64,000 nucleotides of DNA from Oceanisphaera marina (GCF_014643915.1 NZ_BMKE01000007.1:62001-126000); one strand, 5' to 3'; counted from the stretch's first letter, positions 8,082-17,771 are shown. The notes: generated by a model not told the origin, from the letters alone. Translations and numbers: made by a program.

Positions 8082-8753
8082 TTACAGTGTTGGATCCCAC
8101 TGCCCCCGATCAATACCTGCCACCAAGTTATTTACTGCCTCACGTACGGCGAGATCGAGAACTTTTCCGTTCAGAGTCGAGTCATAACCGGCGGTACCGC
8201 CAAACCCTATAACTTCACGGTTGGACAAGCTGTACTCTCCGGCTCCTTGAGAAGAGAAAACCACTTCTGAAGTCTGCACATTTACAATATTGAGATTCAC
8301 CTTTGCGTAGGCAACCTGTGATTTGCCACGACCCAGAATCCCAAATAATTGATGGTCGCCAACGGTCTTCCGTCCAAACTCGGTGACATCACCGGTAACT
8401 ACGTAATCAGCACCCTTCAGTTTCTGTGCTTGGCCCTTGATACCGGCTTCAGCTTGTATCTCTTTCATATTGGTGCGGTCCAGCACGCTAAAGCGGTTGC
8501 TTTGCTGTAAGTGGGTAATCAGTATGGTTGTTGCCTGATTACCCAAACGATCAACACCATCAGAAAAAATACCTCGCTGAAATGTCGAACGGTTCTCAAA
8601 CTTACCAACAGAAATTGGTGCACGCACCCCGTTGTAATGGCTTTGATAAGTATCAACTTTCTCTACCGTAAGAGAGCGGGATGACTCAGTAGCACAGCCA
8701 CTAATTAAAGAGGCCGAAAGTACAGCCATACCCAAAATCATTATTTTTTTCAT
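8082..8753 (-). CDS. CsgG/HfaB-type outer-membrane assembly lipoprotein
   Basis: 223 residues from ATG 8753. The open frame extends further upstream, but this start puts the lipoprotein signal at the N-terminus (lipobox ISGC, Cys20). The body has the CsgG-family features APISVGKFENRSTF, LTHLQQSNRFSVLDRTNM-like region, ADYVVTGDVTEFG and VNLNIVNVQTSEVVFSSQGAGEYS. CsgG itself forms the curli secretion pore. No curli genes are nearby, and the partners are DUF4810 and DUF799, a combination found as a unit in many proteobacteria. First gene of the operon. Confidence 0.85.
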   Translation of the reverse strand: MKKIMILGMAVLSASLISGCATESSRSLTVEKVDTYQSHYNGVRAPISVGKFENRSTFQRGIFSDGVDRLGNQATTILITHLQQSNRFSVLDRTNMKEIQAEAGIKGQAQKLKGADYVVTGDVTEFGRKTVGDHQLFGILGRGKSQVAYAKVNLNIVNVQTSEVVFSSQGAGEYSLSNREVIGFGGTAGYDSTLNGKVLDLAVREAVNNLVAGIDRGQWDPTL

Positions 8754-8915
8754 GACAATATATACCTTAGGAAAAGACAGGAATTGTCGCGACATCATAA
8801 CACCATAAAGCAACTCATATGAATACATACCAATATTCGATCTATTTAATTCCATGCCACATTTCAGTATTATCTTACGAATATAAAATTAAGAATTCAT
8901 GCCATAGCCTGAATC

Positions 8916-9533
8916 TCATTCCCCAAAATCCAGTGACAAAAACAATCGTCGGTAACCGGTGGGCACCGGCGGTGAACGATGCCAGAGTCCCTGGCCGTCG
9001 TTATCTTGCCAGCCATCGCCTTTCATCAGCGCCACTTCACCGGGCACCAGCCGCTGCCACCGAGCCGGCTCTTCACCAGCAGAATGGAGCAATTGATTAC
9101 GCTGCGCTCCATCCAGCCAGTGAGTACCGGGGCCGCTATAGGTGGTGACCAGTCGGCAAGGAACCCGGTCTACATGAAAGCGCGGGCACATGGCCGTTTG
9201 CAGGCTGGCCAATCGCAGGCCGATGCGATTCAAATCAAACAGACAGGCGAACATGTCGGCCAGTTGCTGCACATCCGCCGCCAACTCGTCTCGGCCAGGC
9301 AAGTTGGGTAACCGAGTCGACAACACCGCCGATACCTCTGCAGGAGCCAGCAGTTCGCGCATATTGATGACATGCTCGTGTTGGCTTAACGCGGCAGCGT
9401 AGTCCGCAGCGGCCACGGATAACGATCGCTGCCAGATGGCCAGCTGACAATCAGGCTCATAAATGCGAGGGAATACGCTGGGTGAATTATCCTGACGGCT
9501 GATCTCGGCCAGAGAAGGTTCGGTGATGATCAT
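8916..9533 (-). CDS. DUF1826 protein, Zur-associated
   Basis: 205 residues. The DUF1826 signature is visible in CPRFHVDRVPCRLVTTY, YSGPGTHWL and GEVALMKGDGW; the late part HRSPPVPTGYRRLFLSLDF closes the domain. The His/Asp/His arrangement recalls iron- or zinc-binding double-stranded beta-helix proteins, but no activity is established to my knowledge. DUF1826 genes are commonly found beside COG0523 GTPases under zinc control. Here the gene is divergent from such a GTPase across a Zur-type palindrome 44 bases upstream of its start. Confidence 0.82.
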   Translation of the reverse strand: MIITEPSLAEISRQDNSPSVFPRIYEPDCQLAIWQRSLSVAAADYAAALSQHEHVINMRELLAPAEVSAVLSTRLPNLPGRDELAADVQQLADMFACLFDLNRIGLRLASLQTAMCPRFHVDRVPCRLVTTYSGPGTHWLDGAQRNQLLHSAGEEPARWQRLVPGEVALMKGDGWQDNDGQGLWHRSPPVPTGYRRLFLSLDFGE

Positions 9534-9576
9534 GAGCGGTGTGAATTCCTTGAGGTTGTGCTTTCTTGAAAATACA

Positions 9577-9593
9577 TTGTTATGTTATAACAA
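9577..9593. promoter_or_regulatory. Zur-type operator, divergent
   Basis: TTGTTATGTTATAACAA: arms TTGTTAT / ATAACAA are perfectly inverted around GTT. The inner 15 bases match the gammaproteobacterial Zur pattern TGTTATANTATAACA at all but one position. It sits about 40 bases from both the DUF1826 start and the GTPase start, so one site can repress both. Confidence 0.8.
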
Positions 9594-9633
9594 CAAATAA
9601 TACTATGAATCAAGTTATCACACGGACCCTTTC

Positions 9634-10842
9634 ATGCCACATCATGCTGCTTCTCCCCGCCTGCCGGTTACCGTGCTCTCCGGTTTTCTGGGTGCCGGAA
9701 AAACCACTGTGCTCAACCACATTCTCAACAATCGCCTGGGGTTGCGGGTGGCCGTCATCGTCAACGACATGAGCGAAGTAAATATCGACGCCGCCACCCT
9801 TGGGCAGCAGGTCGCCCTGCGCCGGGGCGAAGAAAAGCTGGTAGAGATGAGCAATGGCTGTATTTGCTGCACCCTGCGCGAAGACCTGTTGCTTGAAGTG
9901 CGACGCCTGGCCGATGCCGGCCGTTTCGATTATCTGTTGATTGAATCCACCGGTATCTCGGAGCCGCTACCGGTGGCCGAGACCTTCACCTTTGCCGATG
10001 AAGACGGCACCAGCCTGAGCGACCTGGCCCGGCTGGATACCATGGTGACGGTGGTGGATGCGGTGAATTTTCTGGCCGACTTCAATGCGGCTCGCGACCT
10101 GCAGGACACCGGCGAAAGCCTGGGGGAAGACGATGGTCGTAGCGTGACCGATCTGCTGATAGAACAGGTGGAATTCTGCGACCTGCTGCTGATCAGCAAA
10201 ACCGATTTGGTCACTGCCGAACAACTGGCCGAACTGACCGCCATTCTGGCGCAGTTGAATCCAGAAGCCGATATCATCCCCATCAGCCAGGGTCGGGTGG
10301 ATATAGAGCGCGTACTGGGTACCCACCGCTTCTGCTTTGAACGCGCCGCTCGCGCCCCGGGCTGGATGCACACCCTGCGCGGTGAACAGATTCCCGAAAC
10401 GGCAGAGTATGGCATCAGCAGCTTTGTGTACCGGGCACGCACGCCCTTTCATCCCCAACGCTTTTACCACTGGCTGCAGCAACCCGAGCAGGCAGGCAAG
10501 TTATTGCGCTCCAAGGGTTTTTTCTGGCTGGCCAGCCGCCCGGATTTTGCCGGGCAGTGGAATCAGGCCGGCGGCATCGCCTATCACGGCGGAGCCGGCC
10601 TGTTCTGGCACGCCATTCCCGCAGCAGACTGGCCGGACGACGAAGAGAGCCGCGCCCATATCCTGGCCAGCTGGCAGGAGCCCTACGGCGACAAGCGCCA
10701 GGAACTGGTGTTTATCGGCCAGGGCCTGAATCAGGCCGAATTATGCCGCCAGCTGGATACCTGCTTGCTTAGCGAGCAGGAAATGGCCCAGGGTGAACAT
10801 CACTGGCAGCAACTGCCCGATCCCTTCCCCGCCTGGGAATAG
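9634..10842 (+). CDS. COG0523 (CobW/ZigA-type) metallochaperone GTPase
   Basis: 402 residues. Walker [10 protein letters not shown] at 17-25, the metal-binding CICC motif at 76-79 ([10 protein letters not shown]), the IESTGISEP switch region near 103-111, a guanine-specificity motif of form SKTD, and a C-terminal CobW_C domain (about 265-390). Members deliver zinc or other metals to client proteins during starvation. The shared Zur-type operator and the DUF1826 partner identify this copy as zinc-responsive (ZigA/YciC type). The GTPase and C-terminal halves are complete. Confidence 0.9.
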   Translation: MPHHAASPRLPVTVLSGFLGAGKTTVLNHILNNRLGLRVAVIVNDMSEVNIDAATLGQQVALRRGEEKLVEMSNGCICCTLREDLLLEVRRLADAGRFDYLLIESTGISEPLPVAETFTFADEDGTSLSDLARLDTMVTVVDAVNFLADFNAARDLQDTGESLGEDDGRSVTDLLIEQVEFCDLLLISKTDLVTAEQLAELTAILAQLNPEADIIPISQGRVDIERVLGTHRFCFERAARAPGWMHTLRGEQIPETAEYGISSFVYRARTPFHPQRFYHWLQQPEQAGKLLRSKGFFWLASRPDFAGQWNQAGGIAYHGGAGLFWHAIPAADWPDDEESRAHILASWQEPYGDKRQELVFIGQGLNQAELCRQLDTCLLSEQEMAQGEHHWQQLPDPFPAWE

Positions 10843-10931
10843 CATTATCGAATCCTGGTCAGGCTTTCTTCTTCGAACAGGCTAAGCCACAATGGTCAGC
10901 ATGTGTGTGGCCATTGCATAGATTGACATTG

Positions 10932-11411
10932 ATGAAAACCAACCTGATCACCCGAGCTGGCTGGCATATGCTGGACCAGGAGCTCAAACAGCTGTGGAAA
11001 GTGGAGCGCCCCGCCGTCACCCAGTCGGTGTCGGAAGCGGCGGCGCTGGGCGACCGCAGCGAAAACGCCGAATACATCTACGGCAAGAAGCGACTGCGTG
11101 AAATAGACCGCCGGGTGCGCTTTTTGATGAAGCGGCTGGAAGACCTGAAAATCGTCGATTACGATCCCCGCCAGGATGGCAAGGTATTCTTCGGTGCCTG
11201 GGTCGAGCTGGAAAACGACGACGGCGACATAGTGCGTTATCGGATCGTGGGCAGTGATGAAATGGATCCCAAAAACAATTACATCACCATCAATTCGCCC
11301 ATGGCCCGCGCCCTGATCGGCAAGCAGGTCGACGACGAAGTGCAGGTACAAACGCCGTCCGGTATCAAAGAGTGGTATATCAACAAGATCCAGTACCAGC
11401 CCTTCGGGTAG
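10932..11411 (+). CDS. greB: Transcription elongation factor GreB
   Basis: 159 residues from ATG 10932, the GreB length; the upstream in-frame start at 10905 would add nine atypical residues. The N-terminal coiled coil has LITRAGWHMLDQELKQLW and SEAAALGDRSENAEYIYGKK, whose acidic tip residues (D and E in GDRSENAEY) stimulate RNA cleavage by backtracked polymerase. The C-terminal FKBP-like domain has NYITINSPMARALIGK. The phrase EYIYGKKRLREIDRR is characteristic of GreB rather than GreA. It lies near tex and a two-component system. Confidence 0.93.
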   Translation: MKTNLITRAGWHMLDQELKQLWKVERPAVTQSVSEAAALGDRSENAEYIYGKKRLREIDRRVRFLMKRLEDLKIVDYDPRQDGKVFFGAWVELENDDGDIVRYRIVGSDEMDPKNNYITINSPMARALIGKQVDDEVQVQTPSGIKEWYINKIQYQPFG

Positions 11412-11564
11412 CTGTAAGCCGTCAGCTATCAGCGGTCAGCAAAACCTTCCTGCTCCGCAGGACCGGCAGCTAAAGCGCCGGGCTACAAAGTTAGGTGTTT
11501 TGCCGTCTTCCTGAACTCGTTTCAGGATCTCGATTTTGTTCTATTTTTAGCTGACAGCTTTCTT
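11412..11564. other. Intergenic segment with small hairpins
   Basis: 153 bases between convergent greB and the response regulator. It contains CCTGCTCCGCAGG (stem CCTGC/GCAGG, 11449-11461) and CTGAACTCGTTTCAG (stem CTGAA/TTCAG). The CAGCTAAAGC segment resembles one in the repeat at 19236. No gene is seen. Transcripts from both sides could end here, but there is no strong T-run terminator. Confidence 0.4.
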
Positions 11565-12950
11565 TTAATCTATCCATCTATACAAGGTACGGCGGGTGAT
11601 GCCCAGAATATCGGCGGCGCGGCGTTTGTTACCGCCGGTGGCGGCCAGCACCCGCTGAATATGCTGGCGCTGCACCGTTTCCAGGCTGGGCAGGCTCTCT
11701 GCATCATCAACGATACTCTCACCAGAAGTCCTGGCGGCATGATCTGCCAAGGGCGCTGCGTTAATCGGCAATGGCTGCTGACAAATGCGCTGGGGCAGAT
11801 GGTGTACTTCAATCAGTGGGCTGTCACAAAAAGTGGCCGCTCGCTCTACCGCATTTTGCAGCTCCCGCACATTGCCCGGAAATGCATACCGCTGCAGCAC
11901 GGCCAGGGCCTCGTCGCTAAAGCCCTTTACATTACGCTGCTGTCGGGCATTGAACCGGGTAAGGAAAAATCCGATCAGGCGCTGTATATCGTCGCCTCTT
12001 GCGCGCAGGGGCGGCACCTGCAAGGCAAAGGTTTCCAGCCGATAAAACAGGTCTTCGCGAAAACTGCCGTCACTCACGGCGTCGGTCAGGTTGCGATTGG
12101 TGGCGCCAATAACACGCACATCGAGTTGAATTTCATGATCGCTGCCCACGGGTCGCACCTTGCCATCTTGCAATACCCGCAACAGCTTGGCTTGCAGTGT
12201 CAGCGGCATTTCTCCCAGCTCGTCCAGCAACAGCGTACCGCCATCGGCTTGCTGAAACAGGCCGGCACGCTGGCTACGCGCTCCGGTAAAGGCGCCAGCT
12301 GCATGACCAAAAAATTCGCTTTCCATCAGCTCGCTGGGTATACCACCGCAGTTCACTACCATATAAGGGCCGTCTTTGCGGTTGCTTTGATCATGCAGGG
12401 CGCGAGCTACCAGCTCTTTACCTGTGCCACTTTCGCCTTGCACCAAAACAGGGCCATCGGCCGAGGCAATCTGGCGAATTTGATGAAACAACTGCTGCAT
12501 GGCCGGGCTGTGGCCAATAATACCGTTGAACTGATCGATGGCCAGCAAGCTGCGATAATGCTGCACTTCACTGCGCAAACGACGATTTTCCAGCAAACGC
12601 CCCACCGTGAGCAGAAAATGATCCATTTCCAAGGGCTTGGTTAAAAAGTCGTCGGCACCGGCCTGTAACGCTTTTACCGCCTGCTGCACCGAGCCAAAGG
12701 CGGTGATAATTAACACCGCCGGCGGCATCTCGCTGGCGCCCAATGCCGGTAACAGGCTAAGGCCATCGGCACCGGGCAGCCGTAAATCGCTGATCAACAA
12801 ATCCGGGGTGCCGGTTTGCAGCAACTGCAAGCCCTGCTCGGCATCGCCACAGGCCGTTACGCGATACCCTTCGGCTTCCAGCTCTTCTTGCAGCAGTTCG
12901 CGCAAACCGCTGTCATCTTCTACCAGCAAAATATGATCGTGGTGCGCCAT
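11565..12950 (-). CDS. Sigma-54-dependent response regulator (NtrC family)
   Basis: 461 residues. Receiver domain: acidic pocket ED at 11-12, phosphoacceptor Asp55 in LISDLRLPG, Thr83, Lys105. AAA+ domain: Walker A GESGTGKE (172-179), the sigma-54 contact loop GAFTGA (219-224), Walker B GGTLLLDELGE. The C-terminal Fis-type HTH is RRAADILGITRRTLYRWI. All elements for enhancer-dependent activation of sigma-54 polymerase are present. The sensor kinase gene is immediately upstream (two bases between), and the divergent DUF4168 gene has a sigma-54-like promoter, making it the probable target. Confidence 0.93.
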   Translation of the reverse strand: MAHHDHILLVEDDSGLRELLQEELEAEGYRVTACGDAEQGLQLLQTGTPDLLISDLRLPGADGLSLLPALGASEMPPAVLIITAFGSVQQAVKALQAGADDFLTKPLEMDHFLLTVGRLLENRRLRSEVQHYRSLLAIDQFNGIIGHSPAMQQLFHQIRQIASADGPVLVQGESGTGKELVARALHDQSNRKDGPYMVVNCGGIPSELMESEFFGHAAGAFTGARSQRAGLFQQADGGTLLLDELGEMPLTLQAKLLRVLQDGKVRPVGSDHEIQLDVRVIGATNRNLTDAVSDGSFREDLFYRLETFALQVPPLRARGDDIQRLIGFFLTRFNARQQRNVKGFSDEALAVLQRYAFPGNVRELQNAVERAATFCDSPLIEVHHLPQRICQQPLPINAAPLADHAARTSGESIVDDAESLPSLETVQRQHIQRVLAATGGNKRRAADILGITRRTLYRWID

Positions 12951-12952
12951 GC

Positions 12953-14491
12953 CTATGCATCCTCACTTGCTATCGTCTTATGGGGGACTAATGACAGGGC
13001 CAGACAGGCTTCACAACCACCGCCTCGGTTACTTAAGGTGAAGAAACCACCCTGCTCTTCGGCAACGGCCTGCACTATGGCCAATCCCAGTCCGGTACCT
13101 TCTCCCGGTGACTTGGTGGTAAAAAAAGGTTCGGTCAGCGTGGCCAGCGAACAGCCTGCCGGCAAGCCCGGCCCGTCGTCGGTAATACGAATCACCAGCC
13201 AACGACTGTTGGCTGCCACCCAAACGCCAATGCCGCTCTCGGCCGCCTGCAAGGCATTGCGCAGCAGGTTCAGCAGCGCCAGTTCCAACCGCCCCGCGTC
13301 GGCTATGAAGGCAGGCAAGCCTGGCGGCAACTGCAATTCCAGCTGGCACCCCCTGGTTTCAAGTTCAGGGCTTATGGCGTCAATCACATCTTGTATCAAT
13401 ACGCTGGCAGTCAGCATTCTGGCCTGCGTCGCCGCCGGTCGGCAATAGTCGAGCAGTTGGCGCACGGTACGGGTAAGCCGACTTACCTGAGTACGAACCC
13501 CTTCCAGGTTACGCTGCTGTTGTTCATTCAGGGTGCCGGAACGCTCCAGGCGTCTGGCGCGGCCATCGATGACGCTGAGCGGTGCTCCCAGTTCGTGGGC
13601 TATGCCTCGCGCCATGCTGCCGATGGCCACCATTTTTTCGTTATCCTTGAGTTTTGCCACCAGCCGGGTTTCAGCCGCTCGGTGTGCATCCAACTCACGA
13701 TGCGCCTGCTCTATGCTGTCCAGCATGTGATTCAGACCGCGCGCCAGGCTGGCCACTTCTTGCGGTCCGTTCAATGCCGCCCTGTGGTCCCAATCGCCAC
13801 TGGCCACCCGATTCATGTGCGCCAGCAACTTGTCGACGTATCGCCCCACACCGCCATAATGGCCCAGCAGCACGCTGGCGAGGATCACCAAACTGAACAA
13901 ACCCCACAGCAGCCAGGCAATCACGGTCAATTGTTGCAAGGCACGGCCAAAGTCACTGGCGCGGCGGGTAATCTGTACCAATCCCTGAATATGGCCAGCG
14001 GTATCGAACAGTGGCTGAAAATGGGAAAACAGATTGCGCCCCGCCACTCGGCTAAAGGCTTCCTGCCCCTCGCCTGTGGTACGAATGCGTTGCGGAATAA
14101 CGGATCGGGTCAGATCGGTTTCGGTTACCCCGGCCGACGCTATGCGATTTCCATCTACGTCGAATACCGAGGCACCATAAACTTCGCCCAGCACGAACAC
14201 CGACTCCAGCGCCAGCTCCACTGCCGCTATATCGCCGTTATTCAATGCGGTGCCCACCGGAATGCTGATCGCTCGCCCCACCAGCTCAAGGTCGTTTTTC
14301 AGCCGTTGTTCCTGAAACTGATTGGCTTGCTCCAAGCCAAAACGAATGCCCAGCGCCGTTAGCAACACCAGAGGTAGCACCACAAACAGCAACAGGGTGC
14401 GCTGCAAACCGCTGATACCGAGCCCACGCCGCCTCTTGGGTTGCTGCTCAACAGCAGATGTGTTGTTTTTGACCGAGTATTTTTTTCTCAT
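12953..14491 (-). CDS. Sensor histidine kinase, partner of the NtrC-type regulator
   Basis: About 512 residues from ATG 14491; ATG 14533 would add 14, and neither has a clear ribosome site. Layout: short basic cytoplasmic tail, TM1 (RTLLLFVVLPLVLLTALGI), periplasmic sensor of about 130 residues, TM2 (IAWLLWGLFSLVILASVLL), HAMP, DHp with phosphoacceptor His in GIAHELGAPLS, and an HATPase domain with N-box LLNLLRNALQAA, G1 DDGPGLP and G2 GEGTGLGLAIV. The periplasmic signal is unknown. It should phosphorylate the response regulator encoded next. The histidine neighbour motif HELGAPL is typical of NtrB/ZraS-like kinases. Confidence 0.9.
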   Translation of the reverse strand: MRKKYSVKNNTSAVEQQPKRRRGLGISGLQRTLLLFVVLPLVLLTALGIRFGLEQANQFQEQRLKNDLELVGRAISIPVGTALNNGDIAAVELALESVFVLGEVYGASVFDVDGNRIASAGVTETDLTRSVIPQRIRTTGEGQEAFSRVAGRNLFSHFQPLFDTAGHIQGLVQITRRASDFGRALQQLTVIAWLLWGLFSLVILASVLLGHYGGVGRYVDKLLAHMNRVASGDWDHRAALNGPQEVASLARGLNHMLDSIEQAHRELDAHRAAETRLVAKLKDNEKMVAIGSMARGIAHELGAPLSVIDGRARRLERSGTLNEQQQRNLEGVRTQVSRLTRTVRQLLDYCRPAATQARMLTASVLIQDVIDAISPELETRGCQLELQLPPGLPAFIADAGRLELALLNLLRNALQAAESGIGVWVAANSRWLVIRITDDGPGLPAGCSLATLTEPFFTTKSPGEGTGLGLAIVQAVAEEQGGFFTLSNRGGGCEACLALSLVPHKTIASEDA

Positions 14492-14507
14492 GTGTAATAT
14501 ATACACA
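14491..14507. promoter_or_regulatory. Palindrome upstream of the kinase, candidate activator site
   Basis: TGTGTA-ATATA-TACACA, a 17-base inverted repeat at the kinase start and about 110 bases upstream of the sigma-54-like promoter of the divergent gene. That is a usual distance for an NtrC-type enhancer site. The role is inferred from position only. Confidence 0.4.
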
Positions 14508-14601
14508 CAATTATCGGCGAAAAAAATAGTCATTCAGCGTGAGTTATCGGCAATAAAAAATAAAAACTTTAAATATCAATATCTTGAGATACAAATAAAA
14601 A

Positions 14602-14619
14602 CTGGCACGGTTCCTGTAT
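14602..14619 (+). promoter_or_regulatory. Sigma-54-like -24/-12 promoter of the DUF4168 gene
   Basis: CTGGCACG (14602-14609) matches the -24 element exactly. At the correct spacing follows CTGTA where TTGCA is expected, keeping the TG and A of the -12 element but with T in place of the conserved C. The predicted start lies near 14629, 26 bases before ATG 14655. The gene is divergent from a sigma-54-activating two-component system. Confidence 0.6.
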
Positions 14620-14654
14620 TGATATAATCACTTTCAACAGAAGGAGTTTCATCT

Positions 14655-15056
14655 ATGAATAAGCTCAAGACATTGACCGCCGCCATTACCTTTGCCACTT
14701 TCGGTATGGCAGCCAATGCCGCCATGGCACAAGCCCCCGCGGCCGCACCGGCACAACAGGGTGGTGCGCCTGCCCAGCAATTTGAGCAAGGTCAGCAAGC
14801 TGGACCTATTACAGATGGTGACCTTAAAAAGTTTGTGAAAGCCAATGAAGAAGTCGCCAAGGTTCGCGACGAGTTTACCCAGAAGCTGAATGAAGAAAAT
14901 GATCAGCAGAAAGCCCAGCAGCTACAAATGCAAGCACAAGAGAAAATGCTGGAGGCGGTAAAAGACAACAATATGGATGCACTCACCTATAACGCCATTG
15001 CGGCGCGCATTCAAACCGACACCGAGCTGCAAGAGCGCCTGTCAGCGCTACAGTAA
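14655..15056 (+). CDS. Exported DUF4168 protein
   Basis: 133 residues. Sec signal peptide with cleavage after NAAMA (about residue 25), then an Ala/Gln/Pro-rich linker (residues 26-50) and a helical DUF4168 domain: ITDGDLKKFVKANEEVAKV, MQAQEKMLEAVKDNNM and YNAIAARIQTDTELQERL. The strong ribosome site AAGGAG is eight bases before ATG. The function of DUF4168 is not known to me; it is a small soluble periplasmic helical bundle. It is the likely output of the divergent sigma-54-dependent two-component system, so it may be made in quantity under an envelope signal. It is followed by its own terminator. Confidence 0.82.
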   Translation: MNKLKTLTAAITFATFGMAANAAMAQAPAAAPAQQGGAPAQQFEQGQQAGPITDGDLKKFVKANEEVAKVRDEFTQKLNEENDQQKAQQLQMQAQEKMLEAVKDNNMDALTYNAIAARIQTDTELQERLSALQ

Positions 15057-15088
15057 CGCCCTCTATCCTGAATTAAGCCGGTTTAACC

Positions 15089-15112
15089 AAAGGGACCCTC
15101 GGGTCCCTTTTT
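15089..15112 (+). terminator. Intrinsic terminator after DUF4168 gene
   Basis: Stem AAAGGGACC / GGTCCCTTT with loop CTCG and TT extension; the gene is monocistronic. Confidence 0.8.
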
Positions 15113-15273
15113 GTCGTATGGACGCACCCTGCGGGCAGCGACCCTGAGGGCGCCCTTCTTTGCGGCTCACTTCTGTTTCATAATAGGCTCATATCGGCTC
15201 ACATTTTCGCCTTAGCACATGCCTTTTCGTTATTGGCAGGGCGTAGATCGCCCTTCTGCCTGGAGCTTTATTG

Positions 15274-17622
15274 ATGACTACTATTAACCATGCCCTGGCC
15301 ACCGAACTGGCCGTTTCCCAACATCAGGTTGATGCCGCCGTACGGCTGCTGGATGAAGGCGCCACCGTGCCCTTTATTGCCCGCTATCGAAAAGAGGCCA
15401 CTGGCGGCCTTGATGATACCCAGTTACGTAACCTCGACAGCCGACTGGGGTATTTGCGGGAGCTGGAAGACAGACGCGGCGTTATCCTCAACTCCATTAC
15501 CGAACAGGGCAAACTGACCGACGCGCTGAAGAAAGAGCTGCTGGCGGCCGACACCAAAACCCGACTGGAAGATTTGTATTTGCCCTACAAACCCAAGCGG
15601 CGTACCAAGGGGCAAATTGCCATTGAGGCCGGCTTGCAACCACTGGCCGACACCCTGTTTGACAATCCTGAGCAGGATCCCCAGCAAACGGCGGCCCGCT
15701 TCATTAACGTCGAGGCCGGTGTAGCCGATGAAAAAGCCGCGCTCGATGGCGCCAAATATATTTTAATGGAGCGCTTCGCCGAGCAAGCCGATCTGCTGGA
15801 AGCGGTGCGCCAATACCTGCAACAGCAGGGTCAATTACAGGCGCGGGTAGTGGCAGGCCAGGAGCAAAGCGGCGCCAAGTTCAAAGACTATTTCGAACAT
15901 CAGGAGCCGATAAGCCGCGTCCCCTCACACCGGCTGCTGGCCATGCTCCGCGGGCGCAACGAAGGGGTGCTGAGCTTGTCGCTCGCCGTGGACACGCAAG
16001 CCAGTGCCCACCCCTGCGAAGCCATTATCGCCCGCTTTGTTGGCTGGAAAGCGCAAGGTCGTGCCGCCGATACCTGGCTGGCCAGTGTGATCAGCTGGAC
16101 CTGGCGCGTAAAATTGTCGCTGCAGATGGAAACCGAGCTGCTGGGCCAGGCACGGGAGCAAGCTGAAGTGGAAGCCATCAAGGTGTTTGCACTGAATATG
16201 CAAGACCTGCTGATGGCGGCGCCGGCCGGAGCCCGCGTTACCATGGGCCTGGATCCGGGTATTCGTACCGGCGTTAAGGTGGTGGTGGTAGATGGCACCG
16301 GCAAGCTGCTGGCCCAGGATACCGTTTACCCGTTTGAACCCTTCAAGAAGGTCGAACAGAGCCTGCGTACCCTGGATGACTTGTGCCGCCGCCATAAGGT
16401 GAGCCTGGTGAGCATAGGTAACGGTACCGCCTCGCGTGAAACCGAACGTCTGGTAGAGCAACTGATCAAGCAAAGCCCGGAACTGAAGCTGCAAAAAGTA
16501 GTGGTCAGCGAAGCCGGCGCCTCGGTTTATTCGGCCTCCGAATTGGCGGCCAACGAATTTCCGGATCTGGATGTATCGTTGCGTGGCGCCGTTTCCATTG
16601 CCCGTCGTCTGCAAGACCCGCTGGCCGAACTGGTGAAAATCGACCCCAAGAGCATAGGGGTGGGCCAATATCAGCACGATGTGTCACAAACCCAGCTGGC
16701 CCGTAATCTGGATGCGGTAGTGGAAGACTGTGTAAACGCCGTGGGCGTAGACGTCAACATGGCCTCGGCACCGCTGCTGACCCGAGTATCCGGCCTTACG
16801 CCGACTCTGGCGCAAAATATCGTCGCCTATCGTGACGAACTGGGGGTATTTACCGATCGTAAGCAACTGCTCAAGGTGCCGCGCCTGGGCCCCAAGGCGT
16901 TTGAGCAATGTGCCGGCTTTCTGCGTATTCGCGACGGCAAGAACCCGCTCGATGCCTCTTCGGTGCATCCGGAGGCCTATCCGGTGGTCAATCGCATTGC
17001 CGCAGATTTAAAGCAGCCGGTACAAGCCATTATCGGTAATAGCGAGCTGCTGCATAAACTGCAGCCACAACACTATACGGATGCGGATTTTGGCTTGCCG
17101 ACGGTGCAAGACATCTTGAAGGAGCTGGACAAGCCGGGCCGGGATCCGCGACCCGAATTCAAGGCCGCCCGCTTTATGGAAGGGGTAGAAAAGCCCTCGG
17201 ATCTGATCCCCGACATGGTGCTGGAAGGTGTGGTCACCAACGTCACCAATTTCGGTGCCTTCGTGGATATAGGCGTGCATCAGGACGGTCTGGTGCATAT
17301 CTCGGCGCTCACCGATCGTTTCATCAAGGATCCGCGCGAAGTGGTGAAAGCCGGCGATATCGTCAAGGTCAAGGTGATGGAAGTGGACCTGCAGCGCAAG
17401 CGCATCGCCCTCACCATGAGACTGGAGCAAAGCGCCGCCGAGCATGGCAGTGGTCATCAGGCCGGTCAGCGACGGGAAGAACGCAAGCCAGCAGAACATA
17501 GCCATGCGGCCGGTAACGGCGGTAAGAGCCAGAACACCCCTCGCCCTGCCCGCAAGGAACAAAACGCCCCGCAAGGTGCCATGGGCGCGGCCCTGGCCGC
17601 CGCCTTGCAGAAGAAAAAGTAA
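15274..17622 (+). CDS. tex: Tex family RNA-binding transcription accessory protein
   Basis: 782 residues from ATG 15274; the preceding TTG is the only alternative, and TGGAG lies eight bases upstream of ATG. Domains: N-terminal helical region with [20 protein letters not shown], YqgF/RNase-H-like domain ([19 protein letters not shown], about residue 325), helix-hairpin-helix motifs ([20 protein letters not shown]), and an S1 RNA-binding domain ([20 protein letters not shown], about residues 650-715). A basic, low-complexity tail ends in QKKK. Tex binds nucleic acids and affects transcription and stress tolerance. Confidence 0.95.
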   Translation: MTTINHALATELAVSQHQVDAAVRLLDEGATVPFIARYRKEATGGLDDTQLRNLDSRLGYLRELEDRRGVILNSITEQGKLTDALKKELLAADTKTRLEDLYLPYKPKRRTKGQIAIEAGLQPLADTLFDNPEQDPQQTAARFINVEAGVADEKAALDGAKYILMERFAEQADLLEAVRQYLQQQGQLQARVVAGQEQSGAKFKDYFEHQEPISRVPSHRLLAMLRGRNEGVLSLSLAVDTQASAHPCEAIIARFVGWKAQGRAADTWLASVISWTWRVKLSLQMETELLGQAREQAEVEAIKVFALNMQDLLMAAPAGARVTMGLDPGIRTGVKVVVVDGTGKLLAQDTVYPFEPFKKVEQSLRTLDDLCRRHKVSLVSIGNGTASRETERLVEQLIKQSPELKLQKVVVSEAGASVYSASELAANEFPDLDVSLRGAVSIARRLQDPLAELVKIDPKSIGVGQYQHDVSQTQLARNLDAVVEDCVNAVGVDVNMASAPLLTRVSGLTPTLAQNIVAYRDELGVFTDRKQLLKVPRLGPKAFEQCAGFLRIRDGKNPLDASSVHPEAYPVVNRIAADLKQPVQAIIGNSELLHKLQPQHYTDADFGLPTVQDILKELDKPGRDPRPEFKAARFMEGVEKPSDLIPDMVLEGVVTNVTNFGAFVDIGVHQDGLVHISALTDRFIKDPREVVKAGDIVKVKVMEVDLQRKRIALTMRLEQSAAEHGSGHQAGQRREERKPAEHSHAAGNGGKSQNTPRPARKEQNAPQGAMGAALAAALQKKK

Positions 17623-17637
17623 GCTAGGCGTAATTGG

Positions 17638-17661
17638 CAGGCCCGGAGTATTGCGGGCCTG
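17638..17661 (+). terminator. Hairpin after tex
   Basis: Eight-base stem CAGGCCCG / CGGGCCTG with an eight-base loop, 15 bases after the tex stop. There is no T run, so it may be a Rho-dependent end or a stabilising hairpin. Confidence 0.4.
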
Positions 17662-17771
17662 TCTGCATCAAGTGCTGTAACCAGGCCGGAGTTAACTCGG
17701 CCAAAGGGATCTCAGTTACATATACGATCTATTCAAAATAAAATATCAAAGATATAAAAATCACATAGGCA

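Noticed and set aside
11661-14362. Long + strand frames over the response regulator and kinase (11661-12644, 13391-14362)
   Set aside because: Shadows of conserved genes; no ribosome sites or recognisable motifs.
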